A stretch of DNA of 64,000 bases. Origin: Rhizobium sp. L51/94. Its GTDB lineage: Bacteria > Pseudomonadota > Alphaproteobacteria > Rhizobiales > Rhizobiaceae. The position numbers and the translations under genes are program-made. The notes under the pieces were generated by a model, which worked only from the letters and a program-made list of their open reading frames with translations, was not told the DNA's origin and searched no databases. Below are positions 27,685-36,681 of this stretch, one piece after another (within the stretch, counting starts at the first letter, position 1; the number at the start of each line of letters is the position of its first letter). The stretch is taken from contig NZ_CP072141.1 in NCBI RefSeq assembly GCF_019355555.1, positions 349,501 to 413,500 of the forward strand, given 5' to 3'.

Positions 27685-27834
27685 CGGGCCATTCATAAAT
27701 TGTTTGCAAAGGGTATCGTCAAATGCGCCCATAGCGTCAAGTCGCCGCAGTATAAACACCTCTGCAATACATCTTCGCTAACGCTGGCCTTGCCGAAATG
27801 CCCTTGGCCTCTTGCCGCACACCCAGGAGACTGC

Positions 27835-28002
27835 ATGCCCACACTGTTTCGCTTCCTTGTTTTCTGCGCGGTGATAGCGGGGACGGTCTATGGAGCGATG
27901 TGGGCACTGGCCGTTTTCGTCGAGCCTAAGCCGCGCGATATCACAATCCGCATCCCGGCCGAAAAGCTCAATCCGCCATCGACAGGCACGATCAAGCCAT
28001 GA
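27835..28002 (+). CDS. 55-residue single-span membrane protein before xerD
   Basis: A 55-residue protein, [20 protein letters not shown] at the start, with one transmembrane helix (about 5-28) and an exported proline/charged tail ([15 protein letters not shown]). CAGGAG stands five bases before the ATG, and the TGA overlaps the xerD ATG in an ATGA arrangement. The coding quality is supported by this coupling and by its frequent presence upstream of xerD in rhizobia as I recall. No function is known. An earlier in-frame ATG at 27700 overlaps the aroK start and is rejected. Confidence 0.72.
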   Translation: MPTLFRFLVFCAVIAGTVYGAMWALAVFVEPKPRDITIRIPAEKLNPPSTGTIKP

Positions 28003-28955
28003 GAGATCTCGGACGCGCCCACATGGAAGCTTTCCTCGAAATGATGAGCGCCGAGCGCGGTGCGGCGCTCAACACGCTGTCGTCCTATCAGCACGATCTC
28101 GACGACCTGCACGGCTTCCTCAAGGCCCGTGCCGTCCGAATGACGGAGGCGGCGTCCACCGATCTCGGTGCCTATCTCACAGGCCTCTCGAACCAGGGCT
28201 TCAAGGCATCCTCGCAGGCCCGCCGCCTGTCGGCGATGCGGCAGTTCTACAAGTTTCTCTATGCCGAAGGGCTGCGCACCGACGACCCGACCGGTATTCT
28301 CGATGCGCCTAAAAAGGGCCGCGCACTGCCAAAGATCATGGGCGTCGAAGAGGTCAGCCGCCTTCTGGCGCAGGCTGAAACCGAAGCCGAACTGGACGGG
28401 CCGAACAAGCTGCAGCGCGTGCGGATGCTGGCGCTGCTGGAACTCCTCTATGCGACCGGCATGCGCGTCAGCGAACTTGTCTCGCTTTCCGCCAAGGTAC
28501 TGGACCACGAAGGCCGCTTCCTGATGATCCGCGGCAAGGGCAACAAGGAGCGCATGGTGCCGCTGTCGCACTCGGCCATATCGGCGATGAAGGCCTATGG
28601 ACAGATGCGCCTTGCGCAGGAGGCCGCCGCCAAGGAGCCACCACCGGAAAGTCCGTGGCTGTTTCCATCCTCTTCGAAGGAAGGCTATCTGCCGCGCCAG
28701 GTGTTTGCCCGCGACCTCAAGGACCTCGCCATCCGCGCCGGCCTGACGCCATCGCTGATATCGCCGCACGTGCTGCGGCATGCCTTTGCCAGCCATCTTC
28801 TTGCCAACGGCGCCGATCTGCGCGTGGTGCAGGAACTGCTTGGCCATTCGGACATTTCCACCACGCAGATCTATACCCATGTGCTGGAAGAACGCCTTCA
28901 CCAACTGGTGCAAACGCACCACCCCCTTGCCAAACAGGCGAAAAAGCAGGATTAG
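27999..28955 (+). CDS. xerD: Site-specific tyrosine recombinase XerD
   Basis: A 318-residue tyrosine recombinase that, with XerC, resolves chromosome dimers at dif. It has an N-terminal SAM-like domain (about 6-95) and the catalytic domain with R156 (GMRVSEL), K180 (RGKGNKER), H257 and R260 ([11 protein letters not shown]), H283 (LGHSD) and the nucleophile Y292 (IYTHV). All six catalytic residues are present. There is no adjacent integrated element, so it is the housekeeping enzyme, not a phage integrase. Its ATG is coupled with the small membrane protein gene upstream. Confidence 0.94.
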   Translation: MRDLGRAHMEAFLEMMSAERGAALNTLSSYQHDLDDLHGFLKARAVRMTEAASTDLGAYLTGLSNQGFKASSQARRLSAMRQFYKFLYAEGLRTDDPTGILDAPKKGRALPKIMGVEEVSRLLAQAETEAELDGPNKLQRVRMLALLELLYATGMRVSELVSLSAKVLDHEGRFLMIRGKGNKERMVPLSHSAISAMKAYGQMRLAQEAAAKEPPPESPWLFPSSSKEGYLPRQVFARDLKDLAIRAGLTPSLISPHVLRHAFASHLLANGADLRVVQELLGHSDISTTQIYTHVLEERLHQLVQTHHPLAKQAKKQD

Positions 28956-29018
28956 GACCGGCAACAAAGGCCGGAGCCTGACAACCCCGCCCGCGCAAAA
29001 GGAACGGAAACGCCCCTC

Positions 29019-29972
29019 ATGCACCAATATCTCGATTTCGAAAAGCCCATCTCGGACCTCGAGGGCAAGATCCACGAGCTGAAGAAGCTGGCCCTGGAAG
29101 ACGAAAGCATCGACACTTCCGATGAGGTGAACAGGCTAGAAGGCCGCGTCCACGAAGCAACGCTCGAGATCTACTCCAAGCTCAATGCCTGGCAGAAGAC
29201 GCAGGTCGCGCGCCATCCGCAGCGACCGCATTTCATCGATTATTCTGCAGCCTTGTTCGAGGAATTCACGCCTCTGGCCGGCGACCGGAAATTTTCCGAG
29301 GACGCCGCCATCCAGGCCGGCCTCGCGCGCTTCCGTGGCCAGCCTGTTGCTGTCATCGGCCAGGAAAAGGGCAGCGATACCAAGATGCGGCTGAAACACA
29401 ACTTCGGCAGCGCCCGGCCCGAGGGCTACCGCAAGGCCATCCGCGTACTCGAGATGGCGGATCGCTTCGGCTTGCCGGTCATCACCCTCGTCGATACCGC
29501 AGGCGCCTATCCCGGCGTCGGTGCCGAAGAGCGTGGACAGGCGGAAGCCATCGCCCGCTCGACGGAAATGTGTCTCGGCCTCAAGGTGCCGATCATCTCG
29601 GTCATCGTTGGCGAAGGCGGGTCTGGCGGCGCCATCGCGATTGCCACCGGCAACCGCGTCTACATGCTGGAACATTCGATCTACAGCGTCATCTCGCCCG
29701 AAGGTGCGGCCTCCATCCTCTGGCGGGATTCCGCCCGTGCGAAGGAAGCTGCCACAAACATGAAGATCACGGCCGAGGACCTGAAAGCCTTCGGTGTCAT
29801 CGACGGCATCATTCCCGAGCCGCTCGGCGGCGCGCACCGCGATCCGCAAGCCGCAATCGCCTCGACCGGCAACGTCATCGCGACAGCGCTCGGTGAGTTT
29901 TCTGGTCTGTCCGGCGAGCAGGTCCGCAACGAACGACGCCAGAAATTCCTCGCCATGGGCCGCAATCTCTAG
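29019..29972 (+). CDS. accA: Acetyl-CoA carboxylase carboxyltransferase subunit alpha
   Basis: A 317-residue alpha subunit of the carboxyltransferase half of acetyl-CoA carboxylase, which makes malonyl-CoA for fatty acid synthesis. It carries the N-terminal coiled region [14 protein letters not shown], the carboxyl-binding [31 protein letters not shown] (quoted in pieces: [19 protein letters not shown]), [11 protein letters not shown] and [12 protein letters not shown]. Length matches the family (about 317). It begins 63 bases after xerD. Confidence 0.96.
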   Translation: MHQYLDFEKPISDLEGKIHELKKLALEDESIDTSDEVNRLEGRVHEATLEIYSKLNAWQKTQVARHPQRPHFIDYSAALFEEFTPLAGDRKFSEDAAIQAGLARFRGQPVAVIGQEKGSDTKMRLKHNFGSARPEGYRKAIRVLEMADRFGLPVITLVDTAGAYPGVGAEERGQAEAIARSTEMCLGLKVPIISVIVGEGGSGGAIAIATGNRVYMLEHSIYSVISPEGAASILWRDSARAKEAATNMKITAEDLKAFGVIDGIIPEPLGGAHRDPQAAIASTGNVIATALGEFSGLSGEQVRNERRQKFLAMGRNL

Positions 29973-30206
29973 GCGAAACCCGTCCAAACGTAGAAAATCG
30001 CGCGAAATTCTGCCGTAAAAAGCCAAATCTTGGCCACATTGATGTTATCCAACGAACCTCGGGCAAAGAATTGCTTGCCTGGGGGCACCGGCCGATGCAT
30101 AGGCTGGTAAGGAATCGTCAAGCATAAACGCCTATGATTTTGGTTCCTTTGATGGGTTTGCGATAAGGGTCACCCGACCCGTTTCGCGTCTAGGGCTTAG
30201 TCACAC

Positions 30207-31520
30207 ATGCGCATTCGTTACCTTGCCTCTCTTTCCCTGATGGCGCTGGCACTCGCCGGCTGCAACGACACGCTCGATTCAGCAACCTCGATCGACCTGT
30301 CTAAGGTCAAGAACAAGGTCGAGCAGCCGCTCCCGGACCGCATCGTCGCCGAAATGGCGAAAAAGGGCATGGACCGCAACTCGCCGATCATGATCCGCAT
30401 CCTCAAGGAAGAGGGTGTCATGGAGATCTGGAAGGCGAAGACCGACAACCGCTTCGACAAGATTGCTGAATACAAGATCTGTGCGTGGTCCGGCCGCCTT
30501 GGCCCGAAGGTCAAGGAAGGCGACCGGCAGGCGCCCGAAGGTTTCTACAACCTGACGCCGGCCAACCTTAATCCGAATTCGAAATATTACCTGGCCATCA
30601 ACACCGGCTTCCCGAACAAATACGACAGCGCCAACGGCCGCAGCGGCGTCAATCTGATGATTCACGGCGCCTGCTCGTCGTCCGGCTGCTATTCGATGAC
30701 GGACCAGCAGGTTCTCGAAATCTACGCCTTCGCGCGCGACGCCTTCAAGGGCGGCCAGAAGACCATCCAGCTCGAAGCCTTTCCGTTCCGCATGACAGCC
30801 GAGAACATGGTCCGCCATCGCCTCAATTCCAATATCGACTTCTGGAAGATGCTGAAGGTCGGGTACGACGATTTCGAGGTGACCAAGCGTCCGCCGGAAG
30901 TCGAGGTCTGCGAGAAGAAATACGTCTTCAACCAGCAGTCCGACGGTCCCTTCACTGCAAGCGGCAAATGCCCTGCCATGACCACGCCGCCTGCCCTGCA
31001 GTCGGCTCTGGTCGCCTACAACAAGATCTACAAGCTCGATTACGACAAGGCGATGAGCAAATATAGCGATACCGCCTGGTACGACCCGACCGAAGCCGAG
31101 CGCAAGGCGGTCGTCGCCAAGCAGCGTGCCGGCCACGATCTGGCATACGCACCGACGGGCTCGGCCCTGGCTGCCGGCAAGATCATGAAGGTCACCGAAC
31201 TCGAAACGCTGATGGCTCGCCAGTCGAACCTTCCGACGACATCTCCGACCATCATGGCCGGAATGCCGTCGGGCGTCCACAATGCCAAGGGTAGCATTGC
31301 GCAACTGCCGATGACGACTGCCTCTGTGCCGACGGTAGGCAGCGCGCCGGCAGCGACATTGGCCCCGACAGCCGTAGCCGTGACATTGCCGGCGACCGTG
31401 CCGGTACCGGCCCAGAACCCACTGGCCTATGCGCAGGTCCCCTCCCCGGTCGAGACAGCTCAGGACCAGCCTTCCGACAAGAAGCCGCCGTTCTGGAAAT
31501 TCTGGTCTAAGAGTGAGTAG
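30207..31520 (+). CDS. Murein L,D-transpeptidase-family lipoprotein (YafK-like)
   Basis: A 437-residue lipoprotein with lipobox LALAGC (lipidated Cys19). The YkuD catalytic motif is IHGACSSSGCYSM, with His153 and the nucleophile Cys161, and GFYNLTPANLNP is the YafK-type substrate region. L,D-transpeptidases make 3-3 cross-links or attach/detach lipoproteins on peptidoglycan; YafK (DpaA) removes Lpp from murein in E. coli. From about residue 330 to the end there is a low-complexity Ala/Pro/Thr tail that ends in a basic aromatic PPFWKFWSKSE. The 234 bases upstream contain no gene. The stop overlaps the tusA start by 8 bases. Confidence 0.87.
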   Translation: MRIRYLASLSLMALALAGCNDTLDSATSIDLSKVKNKVEQPLPDRIVAEMAKKGMDRNSPIMIRILKEEGVMEIWKAKTDNRFDKIAEYKICAWSGRLGPKVKEGDRQAPEGFYNLTPANLNPNSKYYLAINTGFPNKYDSANGRSGVNLMIHGACSSSGCYSMTDQQVLEIYAFARDAFKGGQKTIQLEAFPFRMTAENMVRHRLNSNIDFWKMLKVGYDDFEVTKRPPEVEVCEKKYVFNQQSDGPFTASGKCPAMTTPPALQSALVAYNKIYKLDYDKAMSKYSDTAWYDPTEAERKAVVAKQRAGHDLAYAPTGSALAAGKIMKVTELETLMARQSNLPTTSPTIMAGMPSGVHNAKGSIAQLPMTTASVPTVGSAPAATLAPTAVAVTLPATVPVPAQNPLAYAQVPSPVETAQDQPSDKKPPFWKFWSKSE

Positions 31521-31746
31521 GCTCGACGCCGGGACCTATGACCTGCGCGGACTGAAATGTCCGCTTCCCGTTTTGAAGACCCGGAAAAAACTGGCTTCGA
31601 TGCCACAGGGCGCAGTGCTGACTGTCGAGACCAGCGATCCGCTGGCCATCATCGACATCCCGCATTTCTGCAACGAAAACGGCCATACGCTGCTGGACAG
31701 CGCCAGCACGGCGGACGGCCATCGCTTCACGATCCGCAAGGGTTGA
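31513..31746 (+). CDS. Sulfurtransferase TusA family protein
   Basis: A 77-residue TusA/SirA fold protein with the CPLP motif (Cys16 in LRGLKCPLPVLKTRKKL) that carries persulphide sulphur. The start is a GTG at 31513, inside the last codons of the L,D-transpeptidase gene; this gives MSRLDAGTYDLRGLKCP, the right length for TusA. TusA passes sulphur for thiolation of tRNA or for cofactors. It ends immediately before the stop codon of the convergent CobW-family gene: the two stop codons touch without any spacer. Confidence 0.88.
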   Translation: MSRLDAGTYDLRGLKCPLPVLKTRKKLASMPQGAVLTVETSDPLAIIDIPHFCNENGHTLLDSASTADGHRFTIRKG

Positions 31747-32928
31747 CTACAGGCGCATTCCCGGGATCGCCAGCGGATTGTTTTCCAATGCCTCTCGGTC
31801 CGGCATGTCGATGCGCGGCTTGCCGAGGAAGGCGTCGAACAGGTCCTTGACGAAACTTTCCGGCAGATCCTTGGTGATCAGCACCATGCGCGTCCGCCTG
31901 TCGGCTGGATCCGGCCACGCCGGCAGTCGCACCGGCGCGTGAAAGATGTTCTGGACGCCATGCAGCACGACAGGCCGCTCGGGACGATCCTTCAGCGCCA
32001 CGATGGCCTTCATGCGCAACAGCTTTTCCCCATGCGCCGAGCGCAGCAGGTCGATGAACATATCCAGCGCCATCGGATCGATCGGCTGGCTCTCGACAAT
32101 CGAGAACGACCGGATCGACGCATCGTGACGATTGACGTCATGGCCATGCTGATGCCCGTCGCCATGATGGTGATCATGGTGATGATGACCATGCCCATGG
32201 CCCTGATCATGCTCATGCTCATGGTGATGCGCGTGATCGTGGGCATCGGCGGTCATCTCGTCCTGCAGCCAGCGGCCGACATCGGCAATTTTCGAGCCGG
32301 GATCGTACAGGCCGTTGACGAGGATGGCGGCGCGGGCAGCCTCCTCGCTGTCGCCGTCAACGATCGGGGCGCGCGGGTTGAGCAGCCGCAGCCGCGCTTC
32401 CAGCGCTGACGATGAAGCAGCACCCGCCATGGTGCCCTTGGAAATGATCAGCCGGTCGGCGACTGCCACCTGCCGGCGCGCTTCCTCGTGATTGTCGAGG
32501 GTCTGCAGCCCGTTGACGGCATCGACGACAGTGACCATGCCGTCGAGATCGAAGCTCTGGGCGATGACGGGATTGCCCATGATCGCCTGCATCACAGGCG
32601 CCGGGTCGGCAAGCCCCGTCGTCTCGATGACGACGCGGCGCAGCGTGCGGCTGCGGCCGGTCTGCATCCGGTCCATCAGCATCGCCAGCGTATCGACCAG
32701 CTCCCCGCGCACGGTGCAGCAGAGGCAACCATCGGACAATTCGATGATAGAGTCGCCGGAGCTCTCGACCAGCAGATGGTCGATGCCGACATCGCCAAAT
32801 TCGTTGATGACGACCGCCGTGTCGCGCATCTCCGGATCCTTCAGGATGCGGTTGAGAAGCGTCGACTTGCCGGCGCCGAGAAAGCCGGTGAGGATGGACA
32901 CCGGCACCTTGTCAGGCGTGCTGTTCAT
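31747..32928 (-). CDS. COG0523 (CobW/ZigA-type) GTP-binding metallochaperone
   Basis: A 393-residue GTPase. Walker A is GFLGAGKSTLLN (Lys21), the metal-binding CxCC motif is CLCCTVRG (Cys68, 70, 71), and INEFGDVGID is switch I. A His/Asp-rich tract of some 35 residues near 250-285 separates the GTPase from the CobW C-terminal domain (about 295-385). The His tract and CxCC indicate zinc (or cobalt) handling. There is no Zur-box that I can identify, and no link to cobalamin genes besides family name. The ATG at 32928 lies 13 bases after the stop of the D,D-carboxypeptidase gene, so the two form an operon. Confidence 0.9.
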   Translation of the reverse strand: MNSTPDKVPVSILTGFLGAGKSTLLNRILKDPEMRDTAVVINEFGDVGIDHLLVESSGDSIIELSDGCLCCTVRGELVDTLAMLMDRMQTGRSRTLRRVVIETTGLADPAPVMQAIMGNPVIAQSFDLDGMVTVVDAVNGLQTLDNHEEARRQVAVADRLIISKGTMAGAASSSALEARLRLLNPRAPIVDGDSEEAARAAILVNGLYDPGSKIADVGRWLQDEMTADAHDHAHHHEHEHDQGHGHGHHHHDHHHGDGHQHGHDVNRHDASIRSFSIVESQPIDPMALDMFIDLLRSAHGEKLLRMKAIVALKDRPERPVVLHGVQNIFHAPVRLPAWPDPADRRTRMVLITKDLPESFVKDLFDAFLGKPRIDMPDREALENNPLAIPGMRL

Positions 32929-32941
32929 GATCTGGGTCCGA

Positions 32942-34075
32942 TCAGTTGGTCGGGCGCGGCTGCGGAACCGGAATGCCTGCGACATCGCCGGATACCTGTT
33001 GCGAACTCTTCGCGACAGACGCCTTGTCGGCCGCCGCATCGGGTCCGCCGCCGATCAGCCCGGCATAGGTGAAGTTGGGGGTATGGGTCATCTCGTGGAT
33101 ATAGGGAGAAAGCACCTTCATCCGGCCTGTCGGGTCGCGCGTCTCGCTGCGCATCTGCGCGCCCTTGGCGCTGCAGATATCGTTGGTAACGTCCGCCACC
33201 TGGTCCTGGCCGGGACCATAGGGTTTCAATGTCTGCAAGGTGTCGTTGCCGGGAAACTGCGAGGTAAAGCCTTTTTCGAGCATGTCGGCCGACATGTCGG
33301 CGCGTTCAGCCAGGCTGTTGGTGCCGAGCACGACGGATACCAGCGTCCGGCCGTTGCGCGTCGCCGAGGCGATCTGGTTGAAGCCGGATGCACAGATGAA
33401 GCCGGTCTTCATACCATCGGCACCGTTGTAGCGGCCGATCAGCAAGTTGATGTTGGGCACCTGCTTGACGCCGTTGGTAAAGCCCTCGAGCGCGAAATAG
33501 CCGGCATACTGTGGAAACTCGCGACGCAGGGCGACGGTTACGATCGCGAGATCACGCGCCGTCGTGTACTGCCCCTTGCCGGGCAGGCCGTTCGGATTGA
33601 TGAAATGCGAACTCGTCATGCCGAGTCGCGCTGCTTCCGCGTTCATCTTGGCGACGAAGCCCTGCTCGGATCCGCCGACCGTCTCGGCAACAGCCATGGC
33701 CAGATCGTTGGCCGATTTCACCAGCATCATCTTCAACGCATTATCGAGCGTCATCTTCTGGCCGGGCTTGAAATACATCTTGGCGGCAGGCTGGGCAGCG
33801 GCGTGCTTCGACATCACCACCGGGGTGTCGAGGCTGATCTGGCCGGCCTGGATGGCGCGAAACGTCGTATAGACCGTCATCAGCTTGGTCAGCGACGCGG
33901 GATACCATTTGCGGAACGCTTCCTCGTGCTCCAGCACGCGGCCGGTACTGACATCGACAAGGATGTGTGGGTTTGCAAAGGCTGCGGATGCACCGCTCAG
34001 GAAAAGCGCTGTGACGGCAGCACCCACCGGCAAAAGCCGCAAGGCGGCAAACAAAGAATTCTGCTTCGTCGGCAC
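32942..34075 (-). CDS. dacF: D-alanyl-D-alanine carboxypeptidase
   Basis: A 377-residue penicillin-binding protein of the S11 family that trims the terminal D-Ala from peptidoglycan. A signal peptide ends at AAFA (about 34). The catalytic triad is SLTK (Ser61, Lys64), SAN (121-123) and KTG (223-225 in GMKTGFICAS). The C-terminal domain lacks a clear amphipathic membrane anchor, ending in a proline-rich tail. The start is GTG at 34075, with AGGA six bases upstream. The COG0523 gene follows 13 bases later. The symbol is given for the subfamily, which could also be called dac or PBP5-like. Confidence 0.9.
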   Translation of the reverse strand: MPTKQNSLFAALRLLPVGAAVTALFLSGASAAFANPHILVDVSTGRVLEHEEAFRKWYPASLTKLMTVYTTFRAIQAGQISLDTPVVMSKHAAAQPAAKMYFKPGQKMTLDNALKMMLVKSANDLAMAVAETVGGSEQGFVAKMNAEAARLGMTSSHFINPNGLPGKGQYTTARDLAIVTVALRREFPQYAGYFALEGFTNGVKQVPNINLLIGRYNGADGMKTGFICASGFNQIASATRNGRTLVSVVLGTNSLAERADMSADMLEKGFTSQFPGNDTLQTLKPYGPGQDQVADVTNDICSAKGAQMRSETRDPTGRMKVLSPYIHEMTHTPNFTYAGLIGGGPDAAADKASVAKSSQQVSGDVAGIPVPQPRPTN

Positions 34076-34216
34076 GGTCTGTCCTTCAGTGTCCGGAATT
34101 TTCTCGAACCTCGCAGGTATTTAACCTATATGGCTATGAGAAGGCAAAGGTGATCGACGGTTTATTTCCGTCTTCCCACGCCATATCAAAGAGATTGATC
34201 AGCAGGAAAATCGACC

Positions 34217-35377
34217 ATGCCCATCTTGAACAGAGCAGCGGAACTGCAGGACGAAGTGACCGAATGGCGCCGCCACATCCACGCCCATCCGGGCTTGCTG
34301 TACGCTGTCGAGGAGACCGCCGCCTTCGTCACTGACAAGCTGAAAAGCTTCGGTGTCGACGAGATCGTCACCGGCATCGGCCGCACCGGCGTCGTCGGCA
34401 TCATCCGTGGCACTGGCGAAGGTCGCACCATCGGCCTGCGCGCAGATATGGATGCTTTGCCGATGACCGAGATTTCCGGCAAGCCCTGGGCATCGAAGAC
34501 ACCCGGCAAGATGCACGCCTGCGGCCATGACGGCCACACCGCCATGCTGCTGGGAGCCGCCAAATATTTGGCGGAAACACGCAATTTCACCGGCAGTGTC
34601 GCCGTCATCTTCCAGCCGGCCGAAGAAGGCGGCGCCGGCGGCAAGCTGATGGTCGAGGACGGCATGATGGACCGTTTCAAGATCGCCGAAGTCTATGGCA
34701 TGCACAATATGCCGGGCATCCCCGTCGGCAAGTTCGCCATCCGCAAGGGTGCGATCATGGCGGCGACAGACGAGTTCAGCATTGTCGTCAAGGGCCGGGG
34801 CGGCCATGCGGCGATGCCGCACACGACGATCGACCCCATTGCCATCGGCGCGCAGATCGTCACCAACCTGCAGATGATCGCCTCGCGCAGCGTCGACCCG
34901 CTCGGCTCCGCCGTCGTTTCCGTCACCAAATTCAACGCCGGCTTCGCCCAGAACGCCATCGCTAACGAAGCGACGCTCGCCGGCACTGTCCGTACGCTGG
35001 ATGCCGGCATTCGCGATCTCGCCGAGCAGCGCCTGCGCCAGGTCGTCGCCGGCATCATTGCCGCCCATGGGGCCGAAGCCGATGTCCGCTATAACCGCAA
35101 TTACCCGGTGACATTCAACCACGCCAACGAGACCGATTATGCGGCCGATGCGGCTCGCGACATCGCCGGCGACGCCAACGTCAATGCGGAAGTCGATCCG
35201 ATGATGGGCGGCGAGGATTTTTCCTACATGCTCAACGCCCGGCCCGGTGCCTTCCTGTTCCTCGGCAACGGCGACACCGCCGGCCTGCACAATGCCGCCT
35301 ACGACTTCAACGACGAGGCCATCGCCCACGGCATTTCCTTCTGGGTCCGCCTTGCCGAGCAACGTCTCGGTTCGTGA
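34217..35377 (+). CDS. M20 family amidohydrolase
   Basis: A 386-residue M20/AmhX-type metal-dependent hydrolase. Metal ligands are seen in MHACGHDGHTAM (Cys102, His104), PAEEGGAG (Glu136-Glu137), and the C-terminal MMGGEDFSYM; GLRADMDALPM lies before them. The family includes N-acetyl- and hippurate-type amidohydrolases and indole-acetyl-amino-acid hydrolases, so the natural substrate is open. AGGA lies upstream at normal distance. It is divergent from dacF; a large palindrome 48 bases after its stop may act as terminator. Confidence 0.88.
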   Translation: MPILNRAAELQDEVTEWRRHIHAHPGLLYAVEETAAFVTDKLKSFGVDEIVTGIGRTGVVGIIRGTGEGRTIGLRADMDALPMTEISGKPWASKTPGKMHACGHDGHTAMLLGAAKYLAETRNFTGSVAVIFQPAEEGGAGGKLMVEDGMMDRFKIAEVYGMHNMPGIPVGKFAIRKGAIMAATDEFSIVVKGRGGHAAMPHTTIDPIAIGAQIVTNLQMIASRSVDPLGSAVVSVTKFNAGFAQNAIANEATLAGTVRTLDAGIRDLAEQRLRQVVAGIIAAHGAEADVRYNRNYPVTFNHANETDYAADAARDIAGDANVNAEVDPMMGGEDFSYMLNARPGAFLFLGNGDTAGLHNAAYDFNDEAIAHGISFWVRLAEQRLGS

Positions 35378-35425
35378 CGGCAAGGTCGCGGTAACGACTG
35401 AAGCTCATTCACGGTGACCAATACC

Positions 35426-35476
35426 CGCGATGGCATTGATCAAAATCAATGCCATCGCGTCTTTCTCCCCTAATGT
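35426..35476 (+). promoter_or_regulatory. FNR/FixK box within a perfect 15-bp palindrome, with -10 element
   Basis: TTGAT (35436-35440), CAAA, ATCAA (35445-35449) is an exact FNR/FixK anaerobox. It is the centre of a perfect inverted repeat with 15-base arms, CGCGATGGCATTGAT at 35426-35440 and its complement at 35445-35459. The box centre at 35442.5 predicts a start site near 35484 for a class II promoter (-41.5), and TAATGT at 35471-35476 fits the -10 element. The first CBS gene starts at 35553. The palindrome could also terminate transcription of the M20 gene. Confidence 0.72.
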
Positions 35477-35552
35477 GCCCGGAGTTCGGTCAGCCACGTC
35501 GGTCAACAGAGCCGGTGTCGCCTGCCCTCTTCAGGTCTCGGGAGAAATATAA

Positions 35553-36215
35553 ATGCTCGCCAAGAACGTCATGACAACCAGTGTCATCTCGATCCAACCC
35601 ACCGCGAGCGTCCGCAGCGCCGCGCTTTCGATGATCGCTCACTCCATCAGCGGCCTGCCCGTTATCGACGACGACGGACGAATGATCGGCATCGTCACCG
35701 AGGGTGACCTGCTGCGTCGCGTCGCCGTCCGCGCGCAGGATCGGCACTACGACCTGCCGGGGCCAAACGATCCCCCTTCGCTGGATGACTACGTGCATAC
35801 CCATGGATGGTCGGTCCGGGATGCGATGTGCAGCGATATCATTACGGCGGCCCCCGACACCGATGTCCGCGAGATTGCCGGCATCATGCTGTCGCACGGC
35901 ATCAAGCGCGTACCGATCCTCGACAAGGGGCAACTCATCGGCATCGTCAGCCGCTGCGACCTGCTGGGCATGATCATCGACGCACCCTTCGATATCGTCG
36001 CTTCCGGCGATGAGGCAATTCGCCTCGCCATCTCCACCCGGCTGCAGGACGACCTCGGCATCGACCCCGCCCACGTCAGGGTAACGGTATCGGGCGCACG
36101 CGTTTCTATCGGCGGGCGGCTTGAGACGGACCTGCAGCAAAAAGCCGTCCGTGTGCTCGTCGAAAGCGTTCACGGCGTGACCGGCTACACCGACCACACG
36201 ACGCTGACGGACTGA
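35553..36215 (+). CDS. CBS-domain pair protein with C-terminal BON domain
   Basis: A 220-residue protein. Two CBS domains lie at about 1-145 (MTTSVISIQPTASV, GLPVIDDDGRMIGIVTEGDLLRR, then MCSDIITAAPDTDV and KRVPILDKGQLIGIVSRCDLL in pieces). A BON domain (about 155-215, VRVTVSGARVSIGGRL) follows. CBS pairs bind adenine nucleotides as energy sensors, and BON domains bind surfaces or phospholipids. GGGAGAAATATAA gives a strong ribosome binding site. It lies downstream of the FNR/FixK box, so low-oxygen induction is likely. A single-CBS gene follows after 60 bases. Confidence 0.9.
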   Translation: MLAKNVMTTSVISIQPTASVRSAALSMIAHSISGLPVIDDDGRMIGIVTEGDLLRRVAVRAQDRHYDLPGPNDPPSLDDYVHTHGWSVRDAMCSDIITAAPDTDVREIAGIMLSHGIKRVPILDKGQLIGIVSRCDLLGMIIDAPFDIVASGDEAIRLAISTRLQDDLGIDPAHVRVTVSGARVSIGGRLETDLQQKAVRVLVESVHGVTGYTDHTTLTD

Positions 36216-36275
36216 CCACCCGAGTTCGGACTGACATCCGAGCGATCGGCTGCGACGGCATACCAAGGAACGACC

Positions 36276-36557
36276 ATGGACGAAGCCCAAAAGAGCAACA
36301 AACCGTTGCAGACCGTGACGCGTGGCACATTCGCCAACGACGTTCTGGAAATCATGCAGCGGGAGAACGTCAGCATTGTGGTGGTGGTCGAGACAGGCAT
36401 CATCATCGGCACCGTGACGGACCGCGACATAGCCATGAAGTGCCTCCTGTCGGGAAAGCTCCCGGGCGCCATCACCGCCTTCGACGTCATGACGCTGCAG
36501 CCGGACGGATGCATCGGCAAGGCCATGCGGCGCGCAGAACTGCACATCATGGAATAG
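36276..36557 (+). CDS. Short CBS-domain protein
   Basis: A 93-residue protein with one CBS motif plus the start of a second (FANDVLEIMQRENVSIVVVVETGIIIGTVTDRDIAMKCLL in the first; VMTLQPDGCIGKAMRRAELHIME in the truncated second). AAGGAACGACC precedes the ATG at good spacing. A normal CBS pair needs about 120 residues, so it is cut short at the second domain or works as a dimer. It follows the CBS-BON gene with no terminator in between and is likely under the same FNR/FixK box. Confidence 0.78.
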   Translation: MDEAQKSNKPLQTVTRGTFANDVLEIMQRENVSIVVVVETGIIIGTVTDRDIAMKCLLSGKLPGAITAFDVMTLQPDGCIGKAMRRAELHIME

Positions 36558-36681
36558 CGGCAGACGGTCCCGTCCCGATGCAGCGCCCGGCTTTGCATGC
36601 CCTTCCGAACATGGAGTTCGGCAAAAGATGAGTTGCGACACGCTTGAGCCTGCGTTATGGAGACCGGGGTAAAACCGTTAT

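Noticed and set aside
27999..28955. Phage or genomic-island integrase
   Set aside because: It has the sequence character of housekeeping XerD, is coupled to a conserved small gene, and no tRNA attachment site or mobile genes are adjacent.
32130..32250. Tandem DNA repeat (CATGGTGATCATG-like) near 32.2 kb
   Set aside because: The repetition is explained by the coding of the His/Asp-rich protein tract in the COG0523 GTPase.
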